64,000 nucleotides of DNA from Medicago truncatula (taxonomy: Eukaryota > Streptophyta > Magnoliopsida > Fabales > Fabaceae), in contig NC_053046.1 in the NCBI RefSeq assembly GCF_003473485.1, forward strand, positions 41,935,832 to 41,999,831, in the 5' to 3' direction. A program made the position numbers and the translations under genes. Positions 36,114 to 47,399 of the stretch are shown piece by piece. The notes beneath the pieces are model-generated. The model was not told the DNA's origin. It ran no database searches and worked only from the letters and a program-made list of their open reading frames with translations. Position 1 is the stretch's first letter. Each line of letters opens with the position of its first letter.

Positions 36114-36296
36114 GAAGCTTAAGAACGACGACAAAGTGAGAACCATGTTCTTAATATTTGGTCAGTACAAGGACCGGTCGAGTTGGACGCTTCCTTGTTA
36201 GATATTTTCATGATATTCAGGAAATTTTGATTTGGTCCAGGACCTACGATGAAATCAGGGCTTCCATGGATAAACCAGATGAAGAAGTTAGTTTTG
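36114..36296 (+). pseudogene. Frameshifted coding remnant, probably TE-derived
   Basis: One frame reads MKLKNDDKVRTMFLIFGQY; after a shift near 36180 another continues FHDIQEILIWSRTYDEI and MDKPDEEVSF. The two pieces look like one protein broken by a frameshift. I cannot name the family with certainty; the style resembles repeated transposon-associated proteins of legumes. Confidence 0.3.
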
Positions 36297-36576
36297 CTAA
36301 CCCGATATATTGTCTGTGTTTTATTACGTTGTTGCTTTACATTATTGAACTGTGTTGTTGGATTTATGTTTAATGTATGTTGTTGTTGTTGTGCATTCAT
36401 GCCTGAACAACAGTCTTCTCTAGAGCTCATGCCTATTTACCCTTCCTGGCAACGATAGTTAATTGTCGTTGGGGATAATTTCGTCAATCCAAAGTGCTTG
36501 AGAATAAATTATAGGCACATAAAAGCAATTTTTTTTTAAAAGGAACTATTTGGGCTTTGGACGTAGAAAAAAAGAG

Positions 36577-36738
36577 GAACGTTTCTTTTTAGACCCCCTA
36601 GTATCCCTAAGAGGCCATAAATATACATTCGGTAGTTATCTATCGGGTGTACGTTTTTAATAAAAATGTACATCTGGTAGATAACTACTGGATGTGTATT
36701 TAGGGGGCTTAGAAATATTGAGGGGGCCTAAAGAACTT
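36577..36738. repeat. Fold-back repeat, MITE-like
   Basis: The arms around GGTAGTTATCTATCGGGTGTAC and GTACATCTGGTAGATAACTAC-type motifs, with outer CTTTTTAGACCCCCT against AGGGGGCCTAAAGAA, form a hairpin. No TSD resolved. Confidence 0.55.
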
Positions 36739-38066
36739 TATTTTATTTAGAATGTTTTTCATATTTTGTTTGACAAACTAATAATGCTTCTTGTTAATGC
36801 ATCATAAGTTTGAGGGTAGATATTAGATAATAAAGTACTGAACTTAATCTATTGAGCCTTTATATTATTAAGTTAATAGTTTATTAAGTTTTTCATATAC
36901 TCTCTTGTAACCTTTTGTGATGTTAAATTATTGATATTCTTTGAAATCCTTACATATATGTTGCTCTCATTTTCTCATTTTCTCATTCTTTCTTTTGTAT
37001 TTGTATCGTTAACAAAATCAAACAAAAAAAAATACATCATACCAAAAATTTAGGAGCCAATTAACTTACAATAAACATGTTTTCTGTGGTATCCACACTG
37101 AAATGGATTGTGAGACCTGCTTCGAGGAAAACCTTTGCAATGAGGGCCAAGACCCAAGAGAAAAAGACAATAGAAATAATAGAAGGGTTCAAAACAAGTT
37201 TACATTCCAAGTTCCTTGCCTTATCAAAAAAAGTGAAAAGGTGGGGGAATATATATCCTTTCACCGACCTTATCAAACAACATCCAATAACACTGAAACC
37301 AATTCCCCTCTTGCATATTCTCTTGTCCTTTCCTTGTTATCTCATTTAATCATGTTGTAACAAGTTTAATTTCAACTTGCAAGTGTTATAATGTCATATG
37401 GACCTAATATTTGTGCCAAACTCAACTAATCAACTTAATATTTTTTTCTAATATGTCATACAGCTTTATTATTATACACTTATAATAAGCTCCTAAGCAA
37501 TATTACCAAAGAATGAAGAGAAGAAGAAAATGGTTAATTCATTTGTTTAAATAAGTATCTATAATGTTATTGATTTTGCTGACAATATTGATAACGTTTT
37601 TGATATATTTTTCATAAAATAAGTTAACAAGTTGGTTTGCAAGTAGCATCTCTTATCCAAATTGGGTTAAATTTTGTGATATTATTATGATCAATTTGGT
37701 AAATAAAATATATATGGAGAACTATTTTTATGAATCAACAGCCTAGCTATCCACCTGCTCATATCATATCAGGTAGGCACTCACAAATAATTGACCTCAA
37801 GTATAGCTTGTTTCCTTCTACAATCCATAATTCCACCTGAATACAATCTCTTTTAACAATGATTTGTTTGTTGATTGCCACTTACCTTTATACTGGATAT
37901 ATAAGCTTTGATCATGATATAATTAATTCAATTGATTCAACCATAATTATACTAACACTAGCAAAATAAGTAAAACAACTCTTATTCTCAAACAACAATG
38001 ATGTAACCAACAATTTCCACTATCTGTCTCTCTAACTCTCTCACTTCCACCCACCTTTATGTCATC

Positions 38067-38076
38067 TATATATATG
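38067..38076 (+). promoter_or_regulatory. TATA box of DUF4408 gene 1
   Basis: TCTATATATATG, about 100 bp before the ATG. The same motif precedes the paralogue. Confidence 0.55.
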
Positions 38077-38172
38077 TCTAGAAACCTACACTCATTCTCA
38101 TGCTTTTATTCTTCCTACTACTTTTTCCTATACCACTAAGTCTAATTCCCTTTATCTTTCTCTATTATCAAG

Positions 38173-38757
38173 ATGACCATGAACAAAGTTAATAAATCTC
38201 AAGTTATAGTTCTCTCTATCTTACTTCTTCTCCTTGTGATCACACCCTTGTTACCTTCCTCTCTCAGGCCTACTTACCTTTACTTAATCTTCAACATCCT
38301 TATCATTGCACTTGGAGCTGAAGCCGGTCTTTTGTCGGTGCTCTCCGAACCTTCTGAAGACAAAAAGCAACATGTTTCTGTTACACAACCGAAACATGAA
38401 ATGCTAGAACAAGAAGAGAAAGAAGCATCTAACATAATAAACAATGCATATTCTGTTTCAGAAGAACAAAATGAAAACAAGCCTAAGGTTGTTGAAAAAT
38501 CTGTATCTGAGAAGAAGATTGTGTATGTTGATGTTGGTGTTAGTAAAGTGGATAAGGTGAAAAAATGTCCTTCAATGCCAAGTATTTTTTTCATAGAAGA
38601 TGGAGAAGATGATCTAGAAGTGAAGGATGAGGAGGTTGAAGTAGAAGATGAGATTTGTGGTGTTAATGGTCAAGAACTTTTTGCAAAAGCTGAAGCTTTC
38701 ATTGGAAATTTCTACAAGCAGTTGAAGATGCAGAGAGAGGAATGCTGGGATTCTTAG
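38173..38757 (+). CDS. DUF4408/DUF761 small membrane protein, paralogue 1
   Basis: Single-exon gene for 194 residues. Residues about 11-28 and 35-56 are hydrophobic, with TPLLPSSLRPTYLYLIFN and LIIALGAEAGLLS, the pattern of plant DUF4408 proteins. The middle (57-150) is charged and low in complexity. The C-terminus, ELFAKAEAFIGNFYKQLKMQ, is the DUF761 (cotton-fibre-expressed protein) motif. The family's biochemical role is not known; members are membrane-associated and often responsive to development or stress. The ATG at 38173 is followed two codons later by another (MTMNK); both are kept in the paralogue at 45928. The stop is at 38755-38757. Confidence 0.9.
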   Translation: MTMNKVNKSQVIVLSILLLLLVITPLLPSSLRPTYLYLIFNILIIALGAEAGLLSVLSEPSEDKKQHVSVTQPKHEMLEQEEKEASNIINNAYSVSEEQNENKPKVVEKSVSEKKIVYVDVGVSKVDKVKKCPSMPSIFFIEDGEDDLEVKDEEVEVEDEICGVNGQELFAKAEAFIGNFYKQLKMQREECWDS

Positions 38758-39076
38758 TAAACCTATTTAGGACTTAAGTATTTTTTATTTTTTTATCAAG
38801 AATAAATATTTTTCTATGTTGTTAAATTAGGAACACTAGTTGTTGTGAGAGGATCCATTGTACATATTTTGATTTGGAATTGGAGGTTATGTTATATTCA
38901 ACTCTCATTATCATCATATAAAGTTCATGTTACATATGGTGAAACTCATCACGTTAATTTGTTTCACTCTAAGTTTGACTTAGTGGATTAGAGTGATAAG
39001 GAGAGGAAGAAGGTTAGAGAATCTATATCCAACTATAGGAGTGTCAAAATCAGCTGTAATAGATAATGCACTTTTT

Positions 39077-39158
39077 TTCTTTTTTCTTTTCTGGTTCGAC
39101 CCCGATCCCTGCATATAATATGCAATTTCTCTATCAACTGAGCTAAATTTACGGGGAT
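39077..39158 (-). mobile_element. Mini-SINE 3, tRNA-derived, 82 bp
   Basis: On the minus strand: TCCCCGTAAATTTAGCTCAG, TTGATAGAG, then GGGGTCGAACCAG and an A-rich end. Flanked by a perfect 17-bp TSD TAGATAATGCACTTTTT (39060-39076 and 39159-39175). Inserted downstream of DUF4408 gene 1; the paralogous region downstream of gene 2 shows no such element. Confidence 0.85.
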
Positions 39159-39280
39159 TAGATAATGCACTTTTTAAGCGAATGTAATTAATCAATCTTT
39201 GACTAAACTTAACCTTTCAACATTATATTCATTAATTGATTGAGGGCTTGTGAGATGAGTCAACTACTTACTACATGTTA

Positions 39281-41560
39281 TGAATAATTATAAGTTAGTG
39301 GATGTTCATTCTTGGTCTTCCACCTTCCTATAACCCCCATTAGTAAATGTATGGTTATAGTGGTCCTTAATTGATTTGATCATTCACTTAGGACCTATAT
39401 TGTAATGTAAAGAACACACTTGTGAAGTAATACAATACACTCTTATGTTCTCTCTTTGTTTCTTTCTCTCTATTCTTATATACTTTATAATATCTTGCAA
39501 TGCTAAGAATCAATTTCATAACACATTATGAGCACGAAGCTATGCCAATTTGAGGTAATACTAATTCTTGTTTTTTATGATATAACTTATTGTGTTGTAT
39601 GCTTGTACGTATAGAAAATGTGTAGAAATTCTAATAGCAACATGATGTATATAAGTTATATATAAGTATGTTTCTGCAATCCCTTCTCTGACTGTTATGA
39701 TTTGCCTCCATCATCATTACTTGATGCGTTGAAATTCATTGTTTTTATTTACTCATTAGTTGTTGAATTTTTGAATGACGATTTGTTATCAAAGTTGTGA
39801 TCTCTGTATTAACAGAAATCAGTGACCACATTAGCCTTTTTTTTTTTTTTTTTTGAGGGACACATTAGCCTTTTTATTATCGAAAGATGTGAACAATATA
39901 TAGCAGCTGGTATTATAACAGAAGATATTATATAAAATTGAATCCAACCTATATCATATAATACTTATGGCTCTCATCATACAATTTTCATTTAGTTATG
40001 CCTCATAATTCAAATCATGTGAAGTTTAAATAAATTTTCGCATGATCTTGAGGTAATATTGATTCTCATTACTTCTTTTTATGATATTTAGTTGAGATTG
40101 CTCATCAAATGATATTTGATTTTAGTGGTTGATATTTTTCTTGATCCATATTAGTTCAACGTAAGAAAATTTTCATTCTTTCATTCATAATATATTCATG
40201 CTAAATTGTTTGATTGATCTCCTTCAAACCTCTATTTGCTAAATGTAATTTTTATGATTATGTGAGCAATGATATTAATCTTTTTGACAATTGCCGCAGT
40301 AAACTAGAAATACATACGATTTTTTTTAATTTTTTTTTTCTTTCTTTCTATATTTTGGGTTCGAAAATCATATATTAGATTTCTCTCCTAACCATGTGCA
40401 TATTTAAACATGAGTTCCTCCATAAAAGAGAACTTTTTATTGATTTGTTTGGAATTCACTTGTTAATACTTGTGCACGCATCAACTTCTTCATATTTATT
40501 AATATCATCTCTTATTGCGTCACAATTTTTAAATTTTACTATGAATTTTATTTAACTTGTTTATAGGTTTCATACTATATTTATAAAGTACTTTTCTACT
40601 TGGGTCTTGTGACTAAAAATCAATAGATTTATTTTTCTGAAATTTCAAAAAGAATTCTTCAAAATGCCATAGGTATGAAGAAAATATTTATTTATTTTTT
40701 TATTCATTTTAAATTCCGGAGGAATTTAACATTAAAATATCCCTGAAGGATTGTACAAACAATAAAGATATTATGATATAATTCTTGAAGAACTATGTTT
40801 TCTCTTAATATTAAAGCATCTTGGAAGGATTGCTCAAAGAATGAATATTATTTTTATAATGTTTATGAAGATTTGAGATATGGTTCTAGAAGAACTGATA
40901 AGTTAACATCAAGTATTTGTGAAAGATTTGCAAAATAAAAATATTGTGATTTTCCTTTGTCATTGTCGATAGAGATTTGTGGTTGAGTTCTTGAAGAACT
41001 AGATATTCATTCATAATTTAAATATATAAGATCTATTTGATCTTAGTATAAGTTGAATTTGCTCCTGAAGTAACAAAATCGAGAAAATAATATCAAGAAT
41101 TGATATAGTAGAGATTATCATTTATATGATACATGCGAAGATGGTAAAACTTTATTATAACTTTTGATGATTATGATTTTTGCTACTAATGAGTTATGAG
41201 AAGGCATATAAATTAGAGATTAAAATTTAAGAACAATATTGTGTTGAATTAGAAGAGTTCCTGAAGAGCTAACACATTTAAAGAGAAAATATGTTTATTT
41301 CTATGTCATTTGAAATGCTTCTGAAGTAGCAAAATAAGTGAGTATCTTCAAGAATATTTTTGAAAGATCAGTCACATTTGTAATTGAACAAAGAGTGACT
41401 CTATTATATGGAATTCCTCGGTACTTAATTACAGCCGGCTCCATAATTCGGCAGTTAACTGCCGAGGAGCATTTGGATAAATTACTCGTGTTTTTCAGCC
41501 AATACATATGTGTGAACAACAATTCTCCTTATTTCTATGCTAATTCAAAAAATTACCCCA
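39281..41560. other. Possible degraded copia-type LTR and leader
   Basis: 39400-39540 resembles the end of an LTR with a leader: polyadenylation-like AAGTAATACAATACACTC, CT-rich DNA, then CATAACACATTATGAGCACGA, similar to the ACACGTTATCAGCACGA site after the LTR in some plant copia elements. Downstream, to about 41500, related AT-rich blocks with GAAGAACT and CTGAAGTAGCAAAA motifs repeat, without gag or pol. No matching second LTR was identified, so this is tentative. Confidence 0.3.
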
Positions 41561-42000
41561 TGTAAATTTTGTATTGAAGAATCTTGCCATGCTCTAGTCT
41601 TGTCAAAGAAAAAAGTGCAATGCAAGTGCCATCATCCATTAGTCTCATAAGGAATCCAAATCTAGTGTCGTTTGACTCAAAAGTTTGTATTGCTAGTAAG
41701 AAACGTGATCGAATATGTAATTTTAGGATCTCATATTTCTTCATTTATGGTAACAAAATTATATGAATGAAATCAACAACGTTATAAAAAGAATATGTAT
41801 TAAAGAATTAAATTTAATTAAGGGAAAATTTAGGTGTATTTCCTTATTTAATTTCAGGTTTGAAATTCCTCGGCAGTTAACTGCTAAAATTTTCCTCGGC
41901 AGTTAACTGCAGCCGATTCTTTAAAATTTCAGTAATTAACTGCCAATGGACATTTGAATAATTTACTCATGTTTCTCAATCAAACCAAATGTGTCAACAA
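41408..42000. repeat. Paired blocks with palindromic GGCAGTTAACTGCC
   Basis: 41408-41525 and 41866-42000 are diverged direct repeats. Both carry GGCAGTTAACTGC elements (a perfect 18-bp palindrome at 41448-41465; two partial copies near 41879 and 41910), then ATTTGGATAA or ATTTGAATAA, and TGTGTGAACAACAA or TGTGTCAACAACAA. Confidence 0.6.
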
Positions 42001-42126
42001 CAATACTCAAGTATTTTCTTAACACGGGTGTGAAACACTAGTATGTGAATCTTAGTCATACAACAATAAATTAATAGTCCAGTAAAAAAAAATGATCCGT
42101 TATTAAGTAACGTGACTTAAAAAAAA

Positions 42127-42645
42127 TGAACCACTTACTATTTAGATGTGACACATTTTGCAGCGTTATTGGTTTTCCAGTGGCTCCACATCTCTTTAGT
42201 CGCTCCATTCACAGGTCGTGATCATTTTCTTCAGTTCGGGTATCTTGTGAGATTACCGCGTTCTTCACATTCGATTTTTTAGATAATTTGGCTAGCTTGT
42301 GTCTATGTCATTTGGAAAGAATGGAATAACAGAGTTTTTCATCAGAAGGTTATGGATTCGCAAAGCATAGCGGACAAGGTCAAAAGACAATCTTTCCTTT
42401 GACTGAAATCTAATATGCCCACTTTTGTTTTCAGTTATCAAGACGGGCGGCGCCACCCTTTAGCTTGTATGGGTGTATTGACGTAATCTTCTTATTATTT
42501 CGGTTTTTCCTTTCATCACGGTGATCTTTTATTTAGCACCAATGAATTGACATTGTAAATTGTTTTGGGTGTTTGTCTTTTGCACATTTTGTGCGAGATG
42601 AATTACCTTTGATGATCTACATATTTCATTTTGACTTGTTAAAAA
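42127..42645 (+). pseudogene. LINE zf-RVT C-terminal remnant with 3' UTR
   Basis: The frame reads WLHISLVAPFTGRDHFLQFG, then IIWLACVYVIWKEWNNRVFH, IADKVKRQSF, stop, and HPLACMGVL: the C-terminal end of a plant L1-type LINE polyprotein, 5'-truncated and interrupted by a stop. The 3' UTR runs to an A-rich end near 42640. It is of a different subfamily from the LINE at 5640-7793. Confidence 0.8.
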
Positions 42646-42656
42646 AATTATGACTT

Positions 42657-42736
42657 TAAGTTTTTATCTTACTCATAGTTTTTTCAAAAATATAATTAAG
42701 TTTTTATCTTACTCATAGTTTTTTCAAAAATATAAT
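42657..42736. repeat. 40-bp tandem duplication
   Basis: Two identical 40-bp units, 42657-42696 and 42697-42736, each starting TAAGTTTTTATCTTACTCAT, directly after the LINE remnant. Confidence 0.95.
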
Positions 42737-43686
42737 GGATGTATATATAAATATGAGCGAGTATCTCATTTCAATAACGGTGTAATTATATTTGCAAAAA
42801 TGTGTGTCAATTTTGTGACAGGATATACATGAAGCTGGTGACAACTAGACCTCAGTAGTTACAAGTAATAATAATTCAATTTCTCTGTCATATGAAAAGC
42901 ATTTGCTCATACTAGCTGTTTTGGTGTTTTTTATGGGTTTATTTATTATTTACTTAATTGCATTTTTTATTCTTAGTTTTAACCCGCTTATATAATTGGT
43001 TCATTTTTTGTCAAAACATTTGAATGAGAAACTATGAAATTATATTTTGAAAAAAGAACCAATTAAAACGAATAAGTCTTTCATTCAAATGTTTTAACAA
43101 AAAATGGTAAGTTAACAAAAATTTTCTTTGTCGTGACATAAAATCTAATTAACTGGGACGATTCTTCGTCAACAGGTTTTATGTCATGTCAATAAATAAC
43201 TTGACATATCACTTTCATAACAAAGATTTCAACAAGAGACAAAAATACTAGATTTTAAAAAAGAGATAATAAATTTCATGAGCAAGTGAAAAAGAAGATC
43301 AATTCCAATTTCTGTGACTTATAAGAAATTATATCCGTATAAAATACAAGAATTGAAAGCTTGAAATTGTGTACAACTTTGTGAAGACCATATAATGATC
43401 TCAATCAATCATGATAGATAGATGGGGTCATCAATCAAAATACTAAAGATTCTTTCTTACTTCAGTGCTAAAAATTCCATTCATGTTTTTTTTCTTCATA
43501 TATATGTAGTTGTGGCCATACGTGGGAGAAGGGTCCATATAATATGCAAAGGCATATTGTAAAAGATCCTTAATTATCTTACTTTTTTTTAATGATTTGT
43601 TCCCCACCAATATTCTTCACCTCCATGAATATGCAGAGTAACCAAAATTCCATATTGTTGTCATTCTTGATCCTATCTCAGAGTTA
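42737..43686. other. Spacer, no gene seen
   Basis: AT-rich. An inverted repeat around 43015-43110 (TTGTCAAAACATTTGAATGA against TCATTCAAATGTTTTAACAA) suggests a small fold-back element. Confidence 0.45.
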
Positions 43687-44578
43687 GTGTGTGTTTGGTA
43701 TCACGGCGGGGAGAATTGATTTTGATAGAATTGAGTTTGAGAAAATTGATTTTGGTTAAAAGTGAGTTAGATATGAATTGATTATGTTTGGATACGCTTA
43801 ATTAAAAGTGATTCTTTTGAGTTGATATTGTTTGGATACATTGAATCAAAATTGATTGTGAATGTATAATGACCATATTATCCCTTTAGTATTTAATTGT
43901 AGAAAATTTGGCATTTTATAAAAAATAAAAATAAAAAATAAGAATAAAAAAGATTGGACCTTATCCTTTAACCCATTGTCATCGTCTTCTCTAACCAAGA
44001 AAATCTACTCCCCCACTCACAAGAGTCGCAACAACAGCAAAAAAAAGTCTATATTGTACTCCATTGATGCACCAAGGCAAGAACTGAAATGTCCACTTCT
44101 AGCGTAATCAAACAAATTCGTTTCATTTTCTCTTTTTAAGTTTAATTCGTCAAATTTTCCCCTCTCTTATCTCTAAGTTTAATCAAACAAATTTGTTTTA
44201 TTGACACTACAATTTCTGAAATCAACTGGTAAGAAAACAATAAAAGGAATAGGCATTAAGAAATGCAGAGATGGAAGACAAATTGAAATGGGTTGGGCAA
44301 GAGGAACTGGAAAGCCGAACAGATGTAAGGGAAAAGAGAGAGGTGATGGTGAGGGTAAAGAAGGAAAAATGTGAGTTATATAAATGTCAGTTAAATATAA
44401 TAGAAGAATTGATTCTAGCCCACTGCAGAAGCTGAGATTTGTAGCTTCTCATAAAATTGATTTTGAAAGACAAAATCACTTTTAGAAAAGAAAACCAAAC
44501 ATGATGGAAAATAAAGAAACCACGGTGAAGGTCTCCAAACGGCGTTTGAGGCTAAAAAAAGCCATACCAAACAGGCAC
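43687..44578. mobile_element. PIF/Harbinger-type element, 892 bp
   Basis: Ends GTGTGTGTTTGGTAT and ATACCAAACAGGCAC are inverted repeats, flanked by TTA (43684-43686 and 44579-44581), the 3-bp TSD typical of PIF/Harbinger and Tourist elements. Internal AATTGATTTTG motifs repeat near both ends. No transposase. Confidence 0.75.
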
Positions 44579-45786
44579 TTAAGCAACTATTTAACAGTGA
44601 AAGTGAAATTAAGTGAGAAAATTACTCTTTTCACTTCTCAAATTTCTCTTCTAACACAATTTTTTCATTGATCGACGAGTCGTATATTTTCTTGTGTGAC
44701 AAGTAAAACTTCAACTTCCAAATGTTATAATGTCATATCATCCTAATATTTGTGCCAAAACTCAACTAATCAACTTAATATCTTGTTTCTAATATGTCAT
44801 ACAAATTAACTAAATATTTAATAAGCTCCTAAAACAATATCACAAAAGAATGTATAAAAGAAGTATAGAAGAAGAAATGATTAATTCAATTGTTTAAATA
44901 AATATCCGTAATTGAACCAAAAAAAAATATCTGTAATATGATAAGTTTGATATTCATCATAAAATAAATTAACAAGTTGGTTTGCAAGTAGCAATTCTTA
45001 TATCCAAATTTAGTTAAATTTTGTGATATCATTATATCATCAATTTGGTAATAGTATATATATGTAGAACTATTTCTACCAATCAACAGCCTAGCATACT
45101 ACCTGCTCATCAGGTAGGCACCTCATAATTGACCTCAAGAATTGCATGACAGACAAAATAATGAAATATATAGCCTGTTTTATTTCTACAATTAAGAATT
45201 CCACATGAATACACACCACTTTTAACAATCTTGATTAACAATGAATTTTTATTGATAGCCACTTACATTTGTAATGTGTAAGAATAATGTTTCTTAAAGG
45301 AAATATCTAAGTTGGTACTTGAAATTGTAAGCATTATTCAACTTAGTTTCCATCATTATAAATATAGCAAAACTATTTATGAAATTACAGATTTGCCCTT
45401 TTGTCTATATTTGTTATCCAATGCATCCTGAGATTATTATTAGGTTAGAGCATCCAGGTCCATACTCCCGATATTTGTGCTCTTAGTTTTAAACTTGTCT
45501 TTTATATTATTAAGTTAATGTTATTTTAGTCCTTGTAAATATCAATAAATGGACGGATTAAATTTAAATTTTACAATTTCAAAGATCATTTGAAAAACCA
45601 CAATTTCAAGAGTATTTATTGTTTTTCTTAGAAATTTTCTGCCTTCCCTCACAATATTTTTGTACTTTCTTAGAGTGACACTGTCAATAGTAAAATATCT
45701 ATTATTCTCAAAAACAATGATGTAACCAACAAATTCCACTATTTGTCTCTCTACTTCTCTCTGATCTCTTTCCACCTTTATGTCCT

Positions 45787-45796
45787 CTATATATAA
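45787..45796 (+). promoter_or_regulatory. TATA box of DUF4408 gene 2
   Basis: TCTATATATAATG, about 135 bp before the chosen ATG. This places the ATG at 45796 at or before the transcription start and supports the later start. Confidence 0.55.
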
Positions 45797-45927
45797 TGTC
45801 TAGAACACCACACTCAATCCCATGCTTTTTCTTCCTACTACTTTTTACTACCACCAACTCTTATATTCCCCTTCATCTTTTTTTATCATTCAAAGTTTCT
45901 TTCACTACTTTTTTTCACTCTCTAATC

Positions 45928-46524
45928 ATGACCATGAACAAAGTTGATAAATCTCAAGTAATAGTTCTCTCTTTCCTAGCTTTTCTCCTTGTGATCACAC
46001 CCTTCTTACCTTCTTTTCTTAGGCCCAGTTACCTTTACTTAATCTTCAACCTCCTTATCATTGCACTTGGAGCTGAAGCTGGACTTCTCTCAGTATTCTC
46101 TGAGCCTTCAGAAGACAGAAAACAACATATTTCTGCGTCTGTTACACAAAAACATGTAAGTTTAGAACCACAAGAGAAAGAAGCACGTGGCATAGTAAAC
46201 AATGCATGTTCTGTCTCACAAGAACAAAAGGAAAAGAAGCCTAAGGTGGTTGAAAAATCTACATCTGAAAAGAAGATTGTTTTTGTTGGTGTTACAAAAG
46301 TTGAAAAGATGAAAAAGTGTCCTTCAATGGCAAGTATCTTTTTTATAGAAGATGGAGAAGATGATTTAGAAGTGAAGAATGAAGAGGTTGAAGTTGAAGA
46401 TGAGATTTATGGTGTTAATGGACAAGAACTTTTTGCAAAAGCTGAGGCTTTCATAGGTAACTTCTACAAGCAATTGAAGATGCAAAGAGAAAAGTCTTGT
46501 GTGCTTCTTAGAAAAGCAATTTAG
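45928..46524 (+). CDS. DUF4408/DUF761 small membrane protein, paralogue 2
   Basis: Single-exon gene for 198 residues, paralogous to 38173-38757. The same start (MTMNKVDKSQV), two hydrophobic segments (about 11-28, 35-56), an acidic/lysine-rich middle, and the C-terminal ELFAKAEAFIGNFYKQLKMQ motif. The tail differs: RE-KSCVLLRKAI here against RE-ECWDS in paralogue 1. An upstream in-frame ATG at 45796 would add 44 residues, but it overlaps the TATA region and the added sequence has no counterpart in paralogue 1, so 45928 is preferred. Function unknown. Confidence 0.9.
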   Translation: MTMNKVDKSQVIVLSFLAFLLVITPFLPSFLRPSYLYLIFNLLIIALGAEAGLLSVFSEPSEDRKQHISASVTQKHVSLEPQEKEARGIVNNACSVSQEQKEKKPKVVEKSTSEKKIVFVGVTKVEKMKKCPSMASIFFIEDGEDDLEVKNEEVEVEDEIYGVNGQELFAKAEAFIGNFYKQLKMQREKSCVLLRKAI

Positions 46525-46905
46525 GACTTAATTAACTCTTTCTTAAGAATAAATAATTTTCCATGTTGTTAAATTTGGAACACTAGTTGTGAGGATCCAT
46601 TGTACAGATTAGAGGATATGTTAGTCCAGTTTGCTAATATTCAATTATTATCATCAAATAAAGTTTATGTTAAAAAAGAATATTGAAAATTAGACTCGCT
46701 TTCTATAGACATATGTTTACACTATATGATACACGATCTTGCTAATGAATGCTTTAAGAGCGCTTTTTAAGAATTCCTTATTCTTAAAATGTTCATTGTA
46801 AAAGTCAAATAATTTAATTTTTAATACATTAAATTCATCACTTTTTATAAAAAGTTATCATTAAAGGTTGTTAAATAATACCCTTAAAACATTAGTTAAC
46901 TTTAG

Positions 46906-47391
46906 CAGGGTGTTCATACGAATTCGGAGGCTCGGCTCTGTAAGTGAAAAGAGGCTCGTAATAAAATAAAAACGTTTTTTTTTTTAAAAGAACAATGTTT
47001 TATTTAAATTTTTTAAAAGACAAATACAAAGAGCCGTAAATATATGATACACCAAAAGGTGAAAATCACTACCGTATACATGAGAAACCTCAAACCACCC
47101 TAAAAAAAACATCAACCTAACACCAAAAGTAAGAGGACCCAATTCTAATAAGCCTAAAACAAGACAACAAAAGAGGAAAAAGAAATCAAATCCGGGAAGA
47201 AGAAAAGGAAAGTTTGATGGAATGATGGTAATGGAACGCGTGGTATCAAAGAGAAAGAGAATAAGAAGAAAAAAAATTAGTGGATTAATACTTAGTAGTA
47301 CTATTGAATTATAATTTTTCTTTTTTTAAACTCATACCTAAGGAAGACTAAGCTCCAATGAGCTCTTTGCGCACGCTAATATTCAGCCCTG
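46906..47391. mobile_element. Non-autonomous hAT element, 486 bp
   Basis: Begins CAGGGTGTTCATACG and ends AATATTCAGCCCTG, flanked by a perfect 8-bp TSD AACTTTAG (46898-46905 and 47392-47399). It lies in the 3' flank of DUF4408 gene 2, is absent from the flank of gene 1, and is related to 31299-32169. Confidence 0.85.
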
Positions 47392-47399
47392 AACTTTAG

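Larger units (their letters stand above)
35294..38050. other. Spacer with TE debris
   Basis: Apart from the listed pieces, no gene is supported. The 90-codon plus frame at 37077-37349 and the opposite-strand frame at 37061-37276 overlap and neither is recognised. 37375-38050 is homologous to 44714-45770 and is the upstream region of the DUF4408 gene. Confidence 0.45.
37370..39280. repeat. DUF4408-gene segmental duplication, copy 1
   Basis: Upstream, coding and downstream DNA match 44700-47890 in the same order and orientation. Shared marks include TTATAATGTCATATG near 37385, GAGGATCCATTGTACA near 38850 and TTTGACTTAGTGGATTAGA near 38972. Confidence 0.85.

Noticed and set aside
37061..37349. 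Overlapping opposite-strand frames of 71 and 90 codons
   Set aside because: Neither resembles a known protein; they are mutually antisense and probably chance, although a lost exon cannot be excluded.
42127..42645. Host gene with VIWKEWNNRVFH protein
   Set aside because: This is the typical C-terminal end of plant LINE polyproteins and contains an internal stop.
45796..45927. N-terminal extension of DUF4408 gene 2 from ATG 45796
   Set aside because: The ATG overlaps the TATA region and the extension has no counterpart in the paralogue.
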